Shown here piece after piece: positions 9,521 to 19,108 of a stretch of 64,000 nt of DNA; position 1 is the first letter of the stretch, and every line of letters starts with the position of its first letter. Location of the stretch: positions 1,934,501 to 1,998,500 of the forward strand of contig NZ_BSEC01000001.1 in the NCBI RefSeq assembly GCF_027923385.1, given 5' to 3'. The position numbers and the translations under genes are program-made. The notes under the pieces were generated by a model. It did no database searches. It was not told the DNA's origin and saw only the letters and a list, made by a program, of their open reading frames with translations. This DNA comes from Methylocystis echinoides (GTDB lineage Bacteria; Pseudomonadota; Alphaproteobacteria; Rhizobiales; Beijerinckiaceae).

Positions 9521-10303
9521 CTAATTGTCGATGACGCCCGCAGCAGCGAGCTCTCTTTTGATGGTCAAAATCTGTTCCGCGACGTTATTCATGAATCGGC
9601 TTTGGATGATACCGCCGAAGTCTGAGAAAATCTCGGTTCCCTCTTTGAGCAAGAGCATTACGTGTTCGCGTCCTAGGCGACCGCAAAACCAACCCACTTC
9701 GTAGATAACATTTGGCCGAGCTTGCAGATAAAATCTGTCATTTTCTCTTATTTGATCATCGGGTGTAAACAGAGCGATCGCGAAACTGCATGTCCTCGCA
9801 TAATGCTCGAATTTTTCTATGATAGTGGTGCAGCCTGCACTCGGCTGCTCCGTCAAAACGATGGGGTTCAATTGGAATTGCTCGATTAGGAGGTGTTTGA
9901 GCTCGCGCCATTTCGCCTCATCGTGTCCATGAATAACGAAGATGTTCTCTCGCTTCTGAAGGTGGTTGTGGTGGCTAGTCATTCGAATCGATTCCGGATT
10001 TCTATTCAACCTTGTCCTCAATGCTCGAACGATCACCCTGATGTTTTCCACCGACTTAAACGAAGGTGTTCCAGAGAAATTTGAAACGCCTTCGTTTGCT
10101 TCTTTCAAAATTTGATTAGCGTAAGGGTTTGGCCCCAAAGTATCATTGCATAGGTCTCTCAATTCGATAACGCACTGCCGGAACAGCGCGTCGTCCCCTT
10201 CTCCTATATGAATGCCGTCTCGGTCACGCCGAAATCGCGACTGAATTTCGTCCAAAGAGACTAGGTAGTTGTTGAGTTCTGAAATGATTTCGTCGCTTTT
10301 CAC
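9521..10303 (-). CDS. TIR-like nucleotide-binding protein (CAP12/Pycsar-effector type)
   Basis: A 260-residue protein. Residues 1-110 are a helical N-terminal region without a recognised domain. Residues 119-235 match the TIR-like family once called predicted nucleotide-binding protein: IFVIHGHDE at 121-129, PIVLTEQPSAG at 147-157, TIIEKFE at 160-166, FTPDD at 179-183, and NVIYEVGWF around 198-206. E202 sits where these NADase-type TIR domains place their catalytic glutamate. Relatives act as NAD-depleting effectors in anti-phage systems such as Pycsar and CBASS. No cyclase is adjacent here. The GTG start (10301-10303) is 8 bp after the tolB stop. The gene is visibly AT-rich (9721-9780 is 38% GC), suggesting recent acquisition. 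Confidence 0.75.
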   Translation of the reverse strand: MKSDEIISELNNYLVSLDEIQSRFRRDRDGIHIGEGDDALFRQCVIELRDLCNDTLGPNPYANQILKEANEGVSNFSGTPSFKSVENIRVIVRALRTRLNRNPESIRMTSHHNHLQKRENIFVIHGHDEAKWRELKHLLIEQFQLNPIVLTEQPSAGCTTIIEKFEHYARTCSFAIALFTPDDQIRENDRFYLQARPNVIYEVGWFCGRLGREHVMLLLKEGTEIFSDFGGIIQSRFMNNVAEQILTIKRELAAAGVIDN

Positions 10304-10311
10304 GATCAGCC

Positions 10312-11610
10312 TCAGTCCTGCAACGGCCCCCAGGCCGGATCGCTGGCGTAGCCTGGCGTCGGCACTTGCGACTCCGAGCGGCCGAAGACGTCGACCATGT
10401 GAATCTTCGGCCCGCCGCTACCGCCGCTGTCGCGAAAGAACATCAGGAACAGGCCATTGGGCGCCCAGGTCGGACCTTCATTGTGGAAGCCTTCGGTGAG
10501 GATGCGCTCGCCGGAGCCGTCGGTCTTCATCACGCCAATGGAGAATTGCCCGCCGTTCTGCTTGGTGAAGGCGATGTAATCTCCCTTGGGCGACCAGACG
10601 GGCGTCGAATAGCGGCCGCCGCCGAAGGAGATGCGCTTCGCGTCGCCGCCATGCGCGCCCATCACATAGATCTGCTGCGAGCCGCCGCGGTCGCTCTCGA
10701 AACAGATGCGCGAGCCGTCAGGCGAATAGGACGGCGCCGTGTCGATGGCGCTGGTGTCGGTGAGGCGCGTCGTGGCGCGCGAGCGCAGGTCCATCGTGTA
10801 AAGATTGGTCGAGGAGCCTTCCGACAGCGACATGATGATCTTCTGGCCGTCCGGCGAGAAGCGCGGCGAGAAGGTCATGCCGGGGAAGTTGCCGACGACC
10901 TCGCGCTGGCTGTTCTCGATGTTCATCAGCAGAACCTTGGGCTCGCCGTCGTCGTTGAACGCCATATAGGTGACGTCCTGGGAGGAGGGCGAGAAGCGCG
11001 GCGTCACGACAAGGTCCTCGCCGCGCGTCAGATAGCGCACATTGGCGCCGTCCTGATCCATCATGGCGAGACGCTTGCGGCGCTTCTCCTTGGAGCCCGT
11101 CTCATCGACGAAAACAACGCGCGTGTCGAAGAAGCCTTTTTCGCCGGTGATGCGGCTGAAGACGGCGTCCGAGAGCAGATGCGCCACGCGCCGCATGTTG
11201 GCGGCCTCGGTTACATATTGCTGGCCAGCGACCTGCTCGCCCGTGGTGACGTCGAACAGGCGGAACTCCGTCTTGAGACGGCCGTCGCCGGCGCGCACCG
11301 AGCGGCCGGTGAGCACGAATTGCGCGCCCGGCGTGCGATAGGCGGCGAGATCGGGCTGATCCGGCGAGCCGGCGGCGACACTGGCGTCGACCGGCTTGAG
11401 GAAGACCGAACGCTTGAAATTATTGGTGGCGATGGAGGTGATGCTGCGAGCCGCGTCATCGCCGACGAAAGGCGCGACGGCGATAGTGGTCGGCTGGAAG
11501 CTGCCGCCCTTGAGATCGATGATGCGCCCGGCGCGCGCCGGCGCACAGGGCGCCAGCGCGGCTGAGGCGATGAGGCTGGCGGCGGCGCGGCGTGTGATGA
11601 GGCGTGTCAT
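10312..11610 (-). CDS. tolB: Tol-Pal system periplasmic protein TolB
   Basis: TolB is the periplasmic beta-propeller that links the TolQRA inner-membrane motor to Pal and the outer membrane during cell constriction. The 432-residue protein has a signal peptide ([21 protein letters not shown]), an N-terminal domain, and WD40-like repeats with the recurrent PxxSPDGxxIxF pattern ([30 protein letters not shown]). I chose ATG 11608-11610. It is downstream of tolA, separated by about 205 bp containing a palindromic repeat. The usual next gene, pal, is absent; a TIR-like gene occupies that position. Confidence 0.95.
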   Translation of the reverse strand: MTRLITRRAAASLIASAALAPCAPARAGRIIDLKGGSFQPTTIAVAPFVGDDAARSITSIATNNFKRSVFLKPVDASVAAGSPDQPDLAAYRTPGAQFVLTGRSVRAGDGRLKTEFRLFDVTTGEQVAGQQYVTEAANMRRVAHLLSDAVFSRITGEKGFFDTRVVFVDETGSKEKRRKRLAMMDQDGANVRYLTRGEDLVVTPRFSPSSQDVTYMAFNDDGEPKVLLMNIENSQREVVGNFPGMTFSPRFSPDGQKIIMSLSEGSSTNLYTMDLRSRATTRLTDTSAIDTAPSYSPDGSRICFESDRGGSQQIYVMGAHGGDAKRISFGGGRYSTPVWSPKGDYIAFTKQNGGQFSIGVMKTDGSGERILTEGFHNEGPTWAPNGLFLMFFRDSGGSGGPKIHMVDVFGRSESQVPTPGYASDPAWGPLQD

Positions 11611-11633
11611 GTGTATCTCGTTTGTCGGTGCGG

Positions 11634-11805
11634 CTGGGCCCCTCCCCAACCCTTCCCCGCTTTCGCGGGAGAGGGGGCGGATTGTGGCCTTCATCTACAA
11701 AGTGGATCGTGAGCGTTCCCTCTCCCGGCATAGGGCGTCTTTTAAGACGCCCGTCTTGCGACAGACTATGGCGGGGGAGGGACAGGGAGCGGGCGCTGCG
11801 AAGAT
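11634..11805. repeat. Intergenic palindromic repeat between tolA and tolB
   Basis: A G/A-rich and C/T-rich palindromic element. Its core, about 11665-11730, closely resembles 18996-19060: both contain GCGGGAGAGGGGGC, then CTTCATC, then CGTGAGCG followed by CCCTCTCCCG. A separate 9-bp hairpin with a TT loop (GGGCGTCTT/AAGACGCCC) sits at 11733-11752. It lies inside the tol gene run, so it may attenuate or process the tolA-tolB transcript. Confidence 0.75.
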
Positions 11806-11817
11806 CGTGAGACTCCA

Positions 11818-13011
11818 TCAATTGGCGTCCTGGAATCGGATCGTCACTTCATGCAGCGCTTCTTCGTAATAGGGCATGAATTCCGCCGGAATGCGCATCG
11901 GGCTGCAACGGCGGACGGCCTGCACCGCCTGTTCGCCGCGCGCCTGCTCCACGGGATTGCTGGAAGGGTTCATCAACTTCGGTCGCCCTTCCAGCGCGCC
12001 GTCGCGGGAGAGATGAAACTCGACGACAGGCGAGAAGGTCGCGCCGCCGAGCGACAGGCCCGACGCCCAGCAGGGATGATAGTGATCGTGGATATAGGAG
12101 GCGATGCGCGCCTCCATCGAGGCGGACATCTTCTGCGCCGCGCCTTCCGGCGCGCCGAGCGAGGCGGTCTTGATCTCATTGCCCGTGGCGGCGCGGCGCT
12201 GCGGCGCCTCCCTGCTCAAAAGCTTGGAAATATCCGCCGCGTCGAACTTCGATTTCGGCGCGCTCTCGTCGCCGGATTTCGGCTTGGCGCCCTTTGCGCT
12301 CTTCTCGGCCATCTCGCCTTCCTGGGTCTCGGGCTTCGCGGCCTTCTCGGGCGTCTTCCGGCTTTCGAGCAGCTTCGCAACCTCGTCGACCTTCAGCCGC
12401 TCCTTCGGCTTTTCGGGCCGCAGCTGGGGCTTCGGCGTGTCCTTCGCCTCTTTCTCGGGCTTGGCTTCCTTCGGGCGCGTCGGCGGCTTCGGTTTGATGA
12501 CCTCCGCCTCTTTCGGCTCCTCCCGCTCCTCGGGCGCGGCGGCCTTCGGCTTCGCCGGCGGCGCGGGCGCGGGCTTGGCTTCCACGGGCTTGGCTTCCAC
12601 GGGCTTGGCGGGCGCGGGCTTTTTCGGCGGTTCGGGCGTTGGCGGCAGGGCGGCGACGCGCTTCGGCGGCGTCGGCTCGGGCGCGTCGTCGACGCCGGGG
12701 TCCGGCATGCGGCGCAGCGGCGGCGGCGGGGTGGGGACGTCCTTCCTGGCTTCCGCGACAGGCGGCAGCGGCTTGGCGTCGCTTGGCGGCGCGACCTTGT
12801 CGACGCGATGTGAGGGCTTGAGGTCGCGCGCGGTCTTCTCGCCCTTGGCGATCTGCGTGAGCGCGGAGTCCGTCACGACTTCGACCGGGATCATTTCCTG
12901 CGCGTCGTCGAACTTCTTCGCATCCGAGAACAGCACGAGCGCCACCACCAGCAGCCCGGCGTGGGCTGCGGAGGAGATGACGACGCCAGGCTCGGACCGC
13001 GAAACCTTCAC
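11818..13011 (-). CDS. tolA: Cell envelope protein TolA-like
   Basis: A 397-residue protein with one N-terminal membrane anchor (residues 10-28, VVISSAAHAGLLVVALVLF), a long proline/lysine/alanine/glutamate-rich middle (about 60-270), and a C-terminal globular domain with the TonB/TolA pattern (IHDHYHPCWASGLSLGGATFSPVVEFHLSRDG). TolA spans the periplasm and transmits proton-motive energy from TolQR to TolB and Pal. The position directly after tolR fixes the identity even though the middle region is low-complexity. The repeated AKPVEAKPVEAKPAP segment is seen in the DNA as a short direct repeat. Confidence 0.9.
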   Translation of the reverse strand: MKVSRSEPGVVISSAAHAGLLVVALVLFSDAKKFDDAQEMIPVEVVTDSALTQIAKGEKTARDLKPSHRVDKVAPPSDAKPLPPVAEARKDVPTPPPPLRRMPDPGVDDAPEPTPPKRVAALPPTPEPPKKPAPAKPVEAKPVEAKPAPAPPAKPKAAAPEEREEPKEAEVIKPKPPTRPKEAKPEKEAKDTPKPQLRPEKPKERLKVDEVAKLLESRKTPEKAAKPETQEGEMAEKSAKGAKPKSGDESAPKSKFDAADISKLLSREAPQRRAATGNEIKTASLGAPEGAAQKMSASMEARIASYIHDHYHPCWASGLSLGGATFSPVVEFHLSRDGALEGRPKLMNPSSNPVEQARGEQAVQAVRRCSPMRIPAEFMPYYEEALHEVTIRFQDAN

Positions 13012-13021
13012 CGTCGCAGCC

Positions 13022-13471
13022 TCACTTCTTCTCCTGCTCCGTCACCAGAGCGACCTTCTTGTATCCGGCGGTCGTGACCAGCGACATGATCTCGGCCACG
13101 CGGCCGTAATTCACCGCCTTGGAGCCGCGCACGTAAATGCGCTCGTCGAAGCCCTGCTTGGTCGTTTCCTTCAGCTTTTCGAGCAGCTGCTCCATCTCGA
13201 CCGGCTGGTCCATCAGGAAGATCTGGCCCTTCTCGTCGATGGCGATGGAGATGGGCTTCTGATCGATATTGAGCTGGCCGGCCTTGGTCGCCGGCAGATC
13301 GACGGCGACGCCGGTGGCGAGCAGGGGCGCGGCCACCATGAAGATGATGAGCAGCACCAGCATGACGTCGATGAACGGCGTCATGTTGATTTCGGCCATG
13401 GCGCCGTAGCGCGGCACGCCGCGACGGCGTCTGCCGCCCTTGCGGCCGGGTGCGGAGACGGAGGCGCCCAT
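13022..13471 (-). CDS. tolR: Tol-Pal system protein TolR (ExbD/TolR family)
   Basis: A 149-residue protein with a basic cytoplasmic N-terminus, one transmembrane helix (PFIDVMLVLLIIFMVAAPLL) carrying the conserved aspartate of the proton path, and a periplasmic domain. The motif INMTPFIDVMLVLLIIFM is diagnostic for ExbD/TolR. It works with TolQ as a proton-driven stator. It is 3 bp from tolQ and 10 bp from tolA, so the three genes form one operon. Confidence 0.95.
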   Translation of the reverse strand: MGASVSAPGRKGGRRRRGVPRYGAMAEINMTPFIDVMLVLLIIFMVAAPLLATGVAVDLPATKAGQLNIDQKPISIAIDEKGQIFLMDQPVEMEQLLEKLKETTKQGFDERIYVRGSKAVNYGRVAEIMSLVTTAGYKKVALVTEQEKK

Positions 13472-13474
13472 GGG

Positions 13475-14218
<744 letters not shown>

Positions 14219-14362
14219 GATTTGTCCTTGAGGGATTTTTCGGGCGTTTCGTGGCTCGCGCCCTTATTGCCCGCAATTTCGCCCTTTCTGGGGCTTCGTT
14301 GCGCCGCACAAGCATCGTTAGCCGGGAAGCGTTAACAATCGGTAAGGGTTAAGGGTTGGTAA

Positions 14363-14385
14363 GGGGCGCCGGAAGGCGGCGCCCC
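14363..14385. terminator. Hairpin between the inserted gene pair and tolQ
   Basis: A perfect 8-bp stem GGGGCGCC/GGCGCCCC with a 7-nt loop lies 60 bp beyond the stop of the unknown gene at 14445. No clear U-run follows in either direction. It is preceded on the plus strand by near-repeats of GGTAAGGGTTAAGGGTTGGTA. It may end transcription of the inserted pair before tolQ, but that is uncertain. Confidence 0.4.
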
Positions 14386-14444
14386 GGAAACGGCGCCGCG
14401 GTGGCGCGGGCGCTGAACAAGTCGCTTTTCGGGCTGCGGCTCCT

Positions 14445-15197
14445 TCAGTCCCAGACGGGGGACGCCTCGTTGGCTTCGGAGTCATCGTCCCATAGTCCGT
14501 TTTCTCTGTAATAGGCGAGCGCCGTCTTCCTCATCTCAGCTCCGCTCATTTCAGGCGGTTTATCCGCGTTGATGGCGCGCACCACTTCCGCAATCGCCTT
14601 GAGCGTGTCGACATAGGCGATATTTGGCAGTCCGGGGACGTCGGCGTTCAGGAACCGCATCGGAGCCTTGTCATCCGTCGAAATGACGACCGTGCTCTGT
14701 GAAAGCGCGCCCGTGTTCTTGTCGAGTTGACGGGCGACCTCACGGAGCTTGTCGCTTCCGTAGTATGTCCCGATCCTGTCCGATTTGTTGAGCCAGCCGT
14801 CGCCGCCAATCCCGAAGAAGGGATACCACTGTCCCGCCGTCACGCCCTCTTTCCGGTTTTCGCCCGAGCTGATGTAGAACGGTATTAGCACCTGACCGAT
14901 GCGGACCGCGACGATGGGGCGACCGGCGAATACGACGACTTTGGCGCTGCGCCCGTCGTCGCAGGGAATGCTTTCGAGCCGGTCGAGGATCGCGGGCCTC
15001 TTTGGTGACGGCGGGGCGACCGGGGTCACGTTCATCGCCTGCACAGGCGTTGGCTGAGTTTGCGTCAGCACGAGATTGAAGTTTTGCGCTTGCGGGCTGG
15101 TGATCTCCGGATAGCGCCCTTGCTGGTCCTTTGGCTTCTCCTCCGGCTTGGTGTAATGCCCCGGGAATTCCAGATTGGGCGATCTGAAGATGAACAT
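14445..15197 (-). CDS. Uncharacterised protein, paralogue of 15417-16175
   Basis: A 250-residue protein of no family I recognise. It opens with NLEFPGHYTKPEEKP, resembling the opening of its neighbour (FLRFPHEAYTKPEPE). The shared central core covers GRPIVAVRIGQVLIPFYISSG, then VTAGQWYPFFGIG, GWLNK and YYGSDKLREVARQLD. The C-terminal third differs. There is no signal peptide or membrane segment. The PFYxSSG/GKWYP-like core suggests a compact globular domain. It lies with its paralogue between ybgC and tolQ, splitting a normally continuous block. Lower GC than the neighbours and the proline/glutamine-rich N-terminus fit acquired cargo. Function unknown. Confidence 0.75.
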   Translation of the reverse strand: MFIFRSPNLEFPGHYTKPEEKPKDQQGRYPEITSPQAQNFNLVLTQTQPTPVQAMNVTPVAPPSPKRPAILDRLESIPCDDGRSAKVVVFAGRPIVAVRIGQVLIPFYISSGENRKEGVTAGQWYPFFGIGGDGWLNKSDRIGTYYGSDKLREVARQLDKNTGALSQSTVVISTDDKAPMRFLNADVPGLPNIAYVDTLKAIAEVVRAINADKPPEMSGAEMRKTALAYYRENGLWDDDSEANEASPVWD

Positions 15198-15416
15198 GGC
15201 GGCGCTCCTGTCTTTGGTAATTCTACAGGACCATATCCGCCTGGCCTCCTCCGGGTTGTCACGGATGACACAGCCGACCGAGATTTTTTGGGAAGGCTTG
15301 TGGTCTCGCCCGAGGCGGCGCCCGAGCGAGCGTCGGGCGCTGAAACGCCTTCTGGCTGGGTCGCGAAAACAGAGCCGGACGGGGACGCCGGCTAATGCTT
15401 GCGCTGAAACAGCGGT

Positions 15417-16175
15417 TCAAAAGGTGAGAAACAACTCGGCTACATAGACGCTCGGGATGATGTCGTTCTGAATGAGAGCCGCCATCGTTTCGATATGGTG
15501 TGCTGCGCCCAGCTCAGACCTGACCGGAGCCATGTCCCGGTTGATGAAATTCCGAACCAAAAGCTCGTCATCCGGTAGCACCCGCGGGGCGGTCTCGATA
15601 TCCTCGCGAACGTCGCCGATGAACCTGTCCAGGTTTTTCGCGGCCGCCCTGAGTTTCTCGCTGCCATAATATTCTTTCATTTTTGGAGTCTTATTGAACC
15701 AGCCGGTTTTCTGGCAGATACCAAGCAGCGGATACCACTTTCCCGGCGTCACTCCCTTCTTCGGGTTCTGGCCGCTGCTTGCGTAAAATGGAACCCTGAC
15801 CTTTCCAACCGTCACGACCGCAATCGGGCGCCCGTGTAAATTGACAAATTTTGACGTTACGTCGCTGAAAAACCCGGGCGCGTAAGGAATCGGCTCCAAC
15901 TTCGCCATAAATGATCCTTTGTCGACCATATTGGGCGCTATTTCGATGCTCTTGGGCAGCTCGCGCGGAATTAAGCAGTCGAGCGCACGGTCGAAAGCAG
16001 CGTTTTGGGGACTGGCGTTCACGATTGAGCCGATTGCCGTCGATTTCAACTCTTTCTGCTCGTCGCCCGGTTCTAGCAGGGTCAGATGCACGGAGGCGGG
16101 AGGGAGCTCCGGCTCCGGCTTAGTGTAGGCCTCGTGCGGAAAGCGGAGGAAGTTGTTCGATTGAATGTTGGACAT
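15417..16175 (-). CDS. Uncharacterised protein, paralogue of 14445-15197
   Basis: A 252-residue protein sharing with its downstream neighbour the N-terminal FP-x-YTKPE motif and the core GRPIAVVTVGKVRVPFYASSG, VTPGKWYPLLGI, GWFNK and YYGSEKLRAAAKNLD. The two genes are tandem on the same strand, 219 bp apart, and probably arose by duplication followed by strong divergence. I chose ATG 16173-16175 with AGGTG about 6 bases upstream; a GTG three codons earlier is possible. No signal peptide, membrane segment or catalytic motif is recognised. It follows ybgC divergence-free on the minus strand, about 100 bp upstream of ybgC's stop-side neighbour. Function unknown. Confidence 0.75.
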   Translation of the reverse strand: MSNIQSNNFLRFPHEAYTKPEPELPPASVHLTLLEPGDEQKELKSTAIGSIVNASPQNAAFDRALDCLIPRELPKSIEIAPNMVDKGSFMAKLEPIPYAPGFFSDVTSKFVNLHGRPIAVVTVGKVRVPFYASSGQNPKKGVTPGKWYPLLGICQKTGWFNKTPKMKEYYGSEKLRAAAKNLDRFIGDVREDIETAPRVLPDDELLVRNFINRDMAPVRSELGAAHHIETMAALIQNDIIPSVYVAELFLTF

Positions 16176-16278
16176 GACGCGCACCTATGAAAAGTGAACG
16201 CGTCATTCCTAGCGGCATTGTCCCTGCGGTGCTGTCATGAATGACACACAGGCGCCTTCTCGCCACTCCACGAAGTGA

Positions 16279-16725
16279 TCAACCGGCTTCCGGCTTCGGG
16301 GGGCCTGCGGCCGAGCCCCGCATCAGCCGTTCGAATTTCTCCCGCACATCCGGCGGCATCCGCCTTGCGCGGCCGGCTTCGACGCAGACCACCTTGACAA
16401 TCGCCGACACCAGCGTCTCGCCCCCGCGCGTCACGCGCTGATCCAGCGTCAGCGAGGCGCCGCCGAGTTCGAGCGGGCGGGTCTCCACCGACAGGAGATC
16501 GTCCAGCACGGCCGGCTTGCGGAAATCGAGCTCCATGGCGCGCACCACGAAATAGATCGGCGCCCCTGCGGCGCCCTCGAGGAGCTGGCTCTGCTGGAGA
16601 CCGAGCCCGCGCAGCATTTCCGTGCGGCCGCGCTCCATGAAGCGGACGTAGGAGGTGTGATAGACGAGGCCGGAGGCGTCGGTGTCCTCCCAATAGACGC
16701 GGGCGGAGATCACATGTGTGGTCAT
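16279..16725 (-). CDS. ybgC: Tol-Pal-associated acyl-CoA thioesterase YbgC
   Basis: A 148-residue hot-dog-fold thioesterase. The catalytic signature is at the N-terminus: YWEDTDASGLVYHTSYVRFMERGRTE, with the aspartate of TDASG and the tyrosine-histidine pair. YbgC hydrolyses acyl-CoA and is normally cotranscribed with tolQRAB. Its start overlaps the ruvB stop as TGATG, so it is translationally coupled to ruvB. Here tolQ is displaced about 2 kb downstream by the inserted gene pair. Confidence 0.93.
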   Translation of the reverse strand: MTTHVISARVYWEDTDASGLVYHTSYVRFMERGRTEMLRGLGLQQSQLLEGAAGAPIYFVVRAMELDFRKPAVLDDLLSVETRPLELGGASLTLDQRVTRGGETLVSAIVKVVCVEAGRARRMPPDVREKFERLMRGSAAGPPKPEAG

Positions 16726-17780
16726 CAGGCGTCCTCGTCTCCGAACAGGCCGAACTGCCCGGCCGGCCGCGCCGGCTCGGCGAGGCCGAGGTGGCGGAAG
16801 GCGTTCGGCGTCAGCAGCCGACCGCGCGGCGTGCGCTGAAGAAAGCCCTGCTGAAGCAGGTAAGGCTCGATGATGTCCTCGATGGCGTCGCGCGGCTCCG
16901 AGAGCGCGGCGGCGATGGTCTCGATCCCCACCGGGCCGCCGCCGAAGTTCAGCGCCACCATGTCGAGATAGCGGCGATCCATCACGTCGAGGCCGATGGA
17001 GTCCACGTCGAGCAGCGTCAGCGAGTGGTCGGCGAGCTCGCGCGTGATAGTCGCGATCCCCTCCACCACCGCGAAGTCGCGCACCCGGCGCAGCAGGCGC
17101 CCGGCGATGCGCGGCGTGCCGCGCGCGCGCCGCGCGATTTCCTTTGCGCCCGCGTCGCTCATGCCGACGCCGATGACGCGCGCGCCGCGTTTCACGATGA
17201 GCTCCAGCTCCTGCGGCGTGTAGAAATTCAGCCGCACCGGAATGCCGAAACGATCGCGCAGCGGCGTGGTGAGCAGACCCGCGCGCGTCGTCGCGCCAAC
17301 AAGCGTGAATTTCGCGAGATCGATCTTCACCGAGCGCGCCGCCGGCCCCTCGCCGATGATGAGATCGAGCTGAAAATCCTCCATCGCCGGATAGAGGATT
17401 TCCTCCACCGCCGGATTGAGGCGGTGGATTTCGTCGATGAACAGCACGTCGCGCGGTTCGAGATTGGTGAGCTGCGCGGCGAGGTCGCCGGCCTTGGCGA
17501 TGACCGGCCCCGACGTCGAGCGGAAATTGACCCCGAGTTCGCGCGCCACGATCTGCGCCAGCGTCGTCTTGCCGAGTCCCGGCGGGCCGACGAGCAGCAC
17601 GTGATCGAGCGCGTCGCCGCGCGTCTTCGCCGCCTCGATGAAGACCTTGAGATTGGCGCGCGCCGCTTCCTGGCCGGTGAAGTCGGCCAGCGTCAGCGGC
17701 CGCAGGCTGGCGTCCGTGTCGTCGTCGCGCGGTTCCGGGCTCACGAGCCGGGGAGGGGTGCTCAAGAATGGCTCCAGCAT
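16725..17780 (-). CDS. ruvB: Holliday junction branch migration helicase RuvB
   Basis: A 351-residue AAA+ motor. The Walker A motif is [11 protein letters not shown], Walker B is [10 protein letters not shown], sensor I is in LVGATTRAG, the arginine finger region is LRDRFGI, and a winged-helix domain lies at the C-terminus ([14 protein letters not shown]). RuvB drives branch migration with RuvA before RuvC resolves the junction. It is 46 bp downstream of ruvA and overlaps ybgC by the TGATG arrangement. Confidence 0.97.
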   Translation of the reverse strand: MLEPFLSTPPRLVSPEPRDDDTDASLRPLTLADFTGQEAARANLKVFIEAAKTRGDALDHVLLVGPPGLGKTTLAQIVARELGVNFRSTSGPVIAKAGDLAAQLTNLEPRDVLFIDEIHRLNPAVEEILYPAMEDFQLDLIIGEGPAARSVKIDLAKFTLVGATTRAGLLTTPLRDRFGIPVRLNFYTPQELELIVKRGARVIGVGMSDAGAKEIARRARGTPRIAGRLLRRVRDFAVVEGIATITRELADHSLTLLDVDSIGLDVMDRRYLDMVALNFGGGPVGIETIAAALSEPRDAIEDIIEPYLLQQGFLQRTPRGRLLTPNAFRHLGLAEPARPAGQFGLFGDEDA

Positions 17781-17826
17781 GGGGGCGGCGCAGGGCGCCT
17801 TGGCCCGATCATAGATTTTTCATCGC

Positions 17827-18444
17827 CTATTTCGCCAGTTCCTTCAGGCCCTGACGAATGAGCGCGCCGGTCTCCGCGCCTTCGCCCAGCGCCTTGACGC
17901 TAGCGGCGACGGCGGCGGCGGCCTGCGGGCGGCCATAGCCGAGATTGACCAGCGCCGAAATCGCGTCGCGTACGGCCGAGGGGGCGCTCGCCTCTTCGTC
18001 CTCGCCGGCGAGTTTGGCGATGACCGGATCGACCGAACCGAAGGCCGGCGCCTTGTCCTTGAGTTCGGCGACGATGCGGGCGGCGAGTTTCGGGCCGACC
18101 CCGGAAGCGCGCGCCACCATGGATTTGTCCTGCGTGGCGATGGCCGTGCCGAGCTCCCCTGTGGAGAGGATCGACAGAATGCCGAGCGCCACCTTGGAGC
18201 CGACGCCCTGCACGGTCTGCAGCAGCCGGAACCAGTCGCGCTCGGTCTCGCTGGCGAAACCGAAGAGCTTGATGGAATCCTCGCGCACCTGCGTCTCGAT
18301 GGCGAGCGCCGCCGCCTCGCCGGGGCGGGGAAGTTTTTGCAGCGTGCGGCCGGAGCAATGCACGACATAGCCGACGCCATTGACGTCGAGGATGACGAAA
18401 TCCTCGCCATAGCTGTCGATGAGGCCCTTGAGCTTGCCGATCAT
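17827..18444 (-). CDS. ruvA: Holliday junction DNA helicase RuvA
   Basis: A 205-residue protein with an N-terminal OB-fold ([31 protein letters not shown]), central helix-hairpin-helix motifs ([16 protein letters not shown] and [13 protein letters not shown]), and a C-terminal three-helix domain that contacts RuvB ([15 protein letters not shown]). Its start overlaps the ruvC stop by 4 bp (ATGA). RuvA tetramers hold the four-way junction. Confidence 0.97.
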   Translation of the reverse strand: MIGKLKGLIDSYGEDFVILDVNGVGYVVHCSGRTLQKLPRPGEAAALAIETQVREDSIKLFGFASETERDWFRLLQTVQGVGSKVALGILSILSTGELGTAIATQDKSMVARASGVGPKLAARIVAELKDKAPAFGSVDPVIAKLAGEDEEASAPSAVRDAISALVNLGYGRPQAAAAVAASVKALGEGAETGALIRQGLKELAK

Positions 18445-18947
18445 GCGAGGGCCTTGAGCGCGCGCGCGCCGCGATGCTGGGCGTGGCAGATGGCGACGGC
18501 CAGCGCGTCGGCGGCGTCGGCGGAGCTCGCCTGGCTCGCGGGCAGCAGCACGCGCACCATCATCTGGATTTGCGCCTTTTCGGCGTGGCCTGCGCCGACG
18601 ACGGTCTTTTTCACGAGATTGGCGGCGTATTCGGCGATCTCCAGCCCGGCGAGGGCAGGGGCCATCAGCGCGATCCCGCGCGCCTGACCGAGCTTCAGGG
18701 TCGACTGCGGATCGCGGTTGACGAAGGTCTCTTCCACGGCCGCCTCATGGGGCGCGTAATCGGCGATGACCTGCATCAGCCCCTCATGAAGCTGCCGCAG
18801 CCGGTTGCCCATGTCGAGCGCGCCGTCGGAGCGTATCCGCCCGCAGGAGATGAAGGACAGGCGCGTGCCTTGCGTTTCGATGACGCCCCAGCCGGTGTTG
18901 CGGAGGCCGGGGTCGATGCCGAGAATGCGAATCGGTGGGGCGGACAT
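18441..18947 (-). CDS. ruvC: Crossover junction endodeoxyribonuclease RuvC
   Basis: A 168-residue RNase H-fold resolvase. The first catalytic aspartate is in [14 protein letters not shown], the glutamate in AAVEETFVN, and the C-terminal acidic pair in [12 protein letters not shown]. RuvC cuts Holliday junctions symmetrically. It is the first gene of ruvC-ruvA-ruvB-ybgC; a palindromic repeat lies just upstream at 18968-19085. Confidence 0.96.
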   Translation of the reverse strand: MSAPPIRILGIDPGLRNTGWGVIETQGTRLSFISCGRIRSDGALDMGNRLRQLHEGLMQVIADYAPHEAAVEETFVNRDPQSTLKLGQARGIALMAPALAGLEIAEYAANLVKKTVVGAGHAEKAQIQMMVRVLLPASQASSADAADALAVAICHAQHRGARALKALA

Positions 18948-18967
18948 GCCTCAGTCTAGACGACCGG

Positions 18968-19085
18968 CGGCCCCCTCCCCAACTCTCCCCCGCTGCGCGG
19001 GAGAGGGGGCAGATCGTGGTCTTCATCGAGAATGTGGCTCGTGAGCGTCCCCTCTCCCGCGAGAGGGACAGGGAGGGGGCCTCGC
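18968..19085. repeat. Intergenic palindromic repeat upstream of ruvC
   Basis: The same family as 11634-11805: the left arm CCCCTCCCCAACTCTCCCCC, a GCGCGGGAGAGGGGGC block, the conserved CTTCATC spacer, then CGTGAGCG and CCCCTCTCCCGC with a G/A-rich tail. The spacer conservation between this copy and the tolA-tolB copy shows that the unit is longer than a simple hairpin. Confidence 0.75.
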
Positions 19086-19108
19086 AACATCCTCACACTC
19101 GCGAGATG

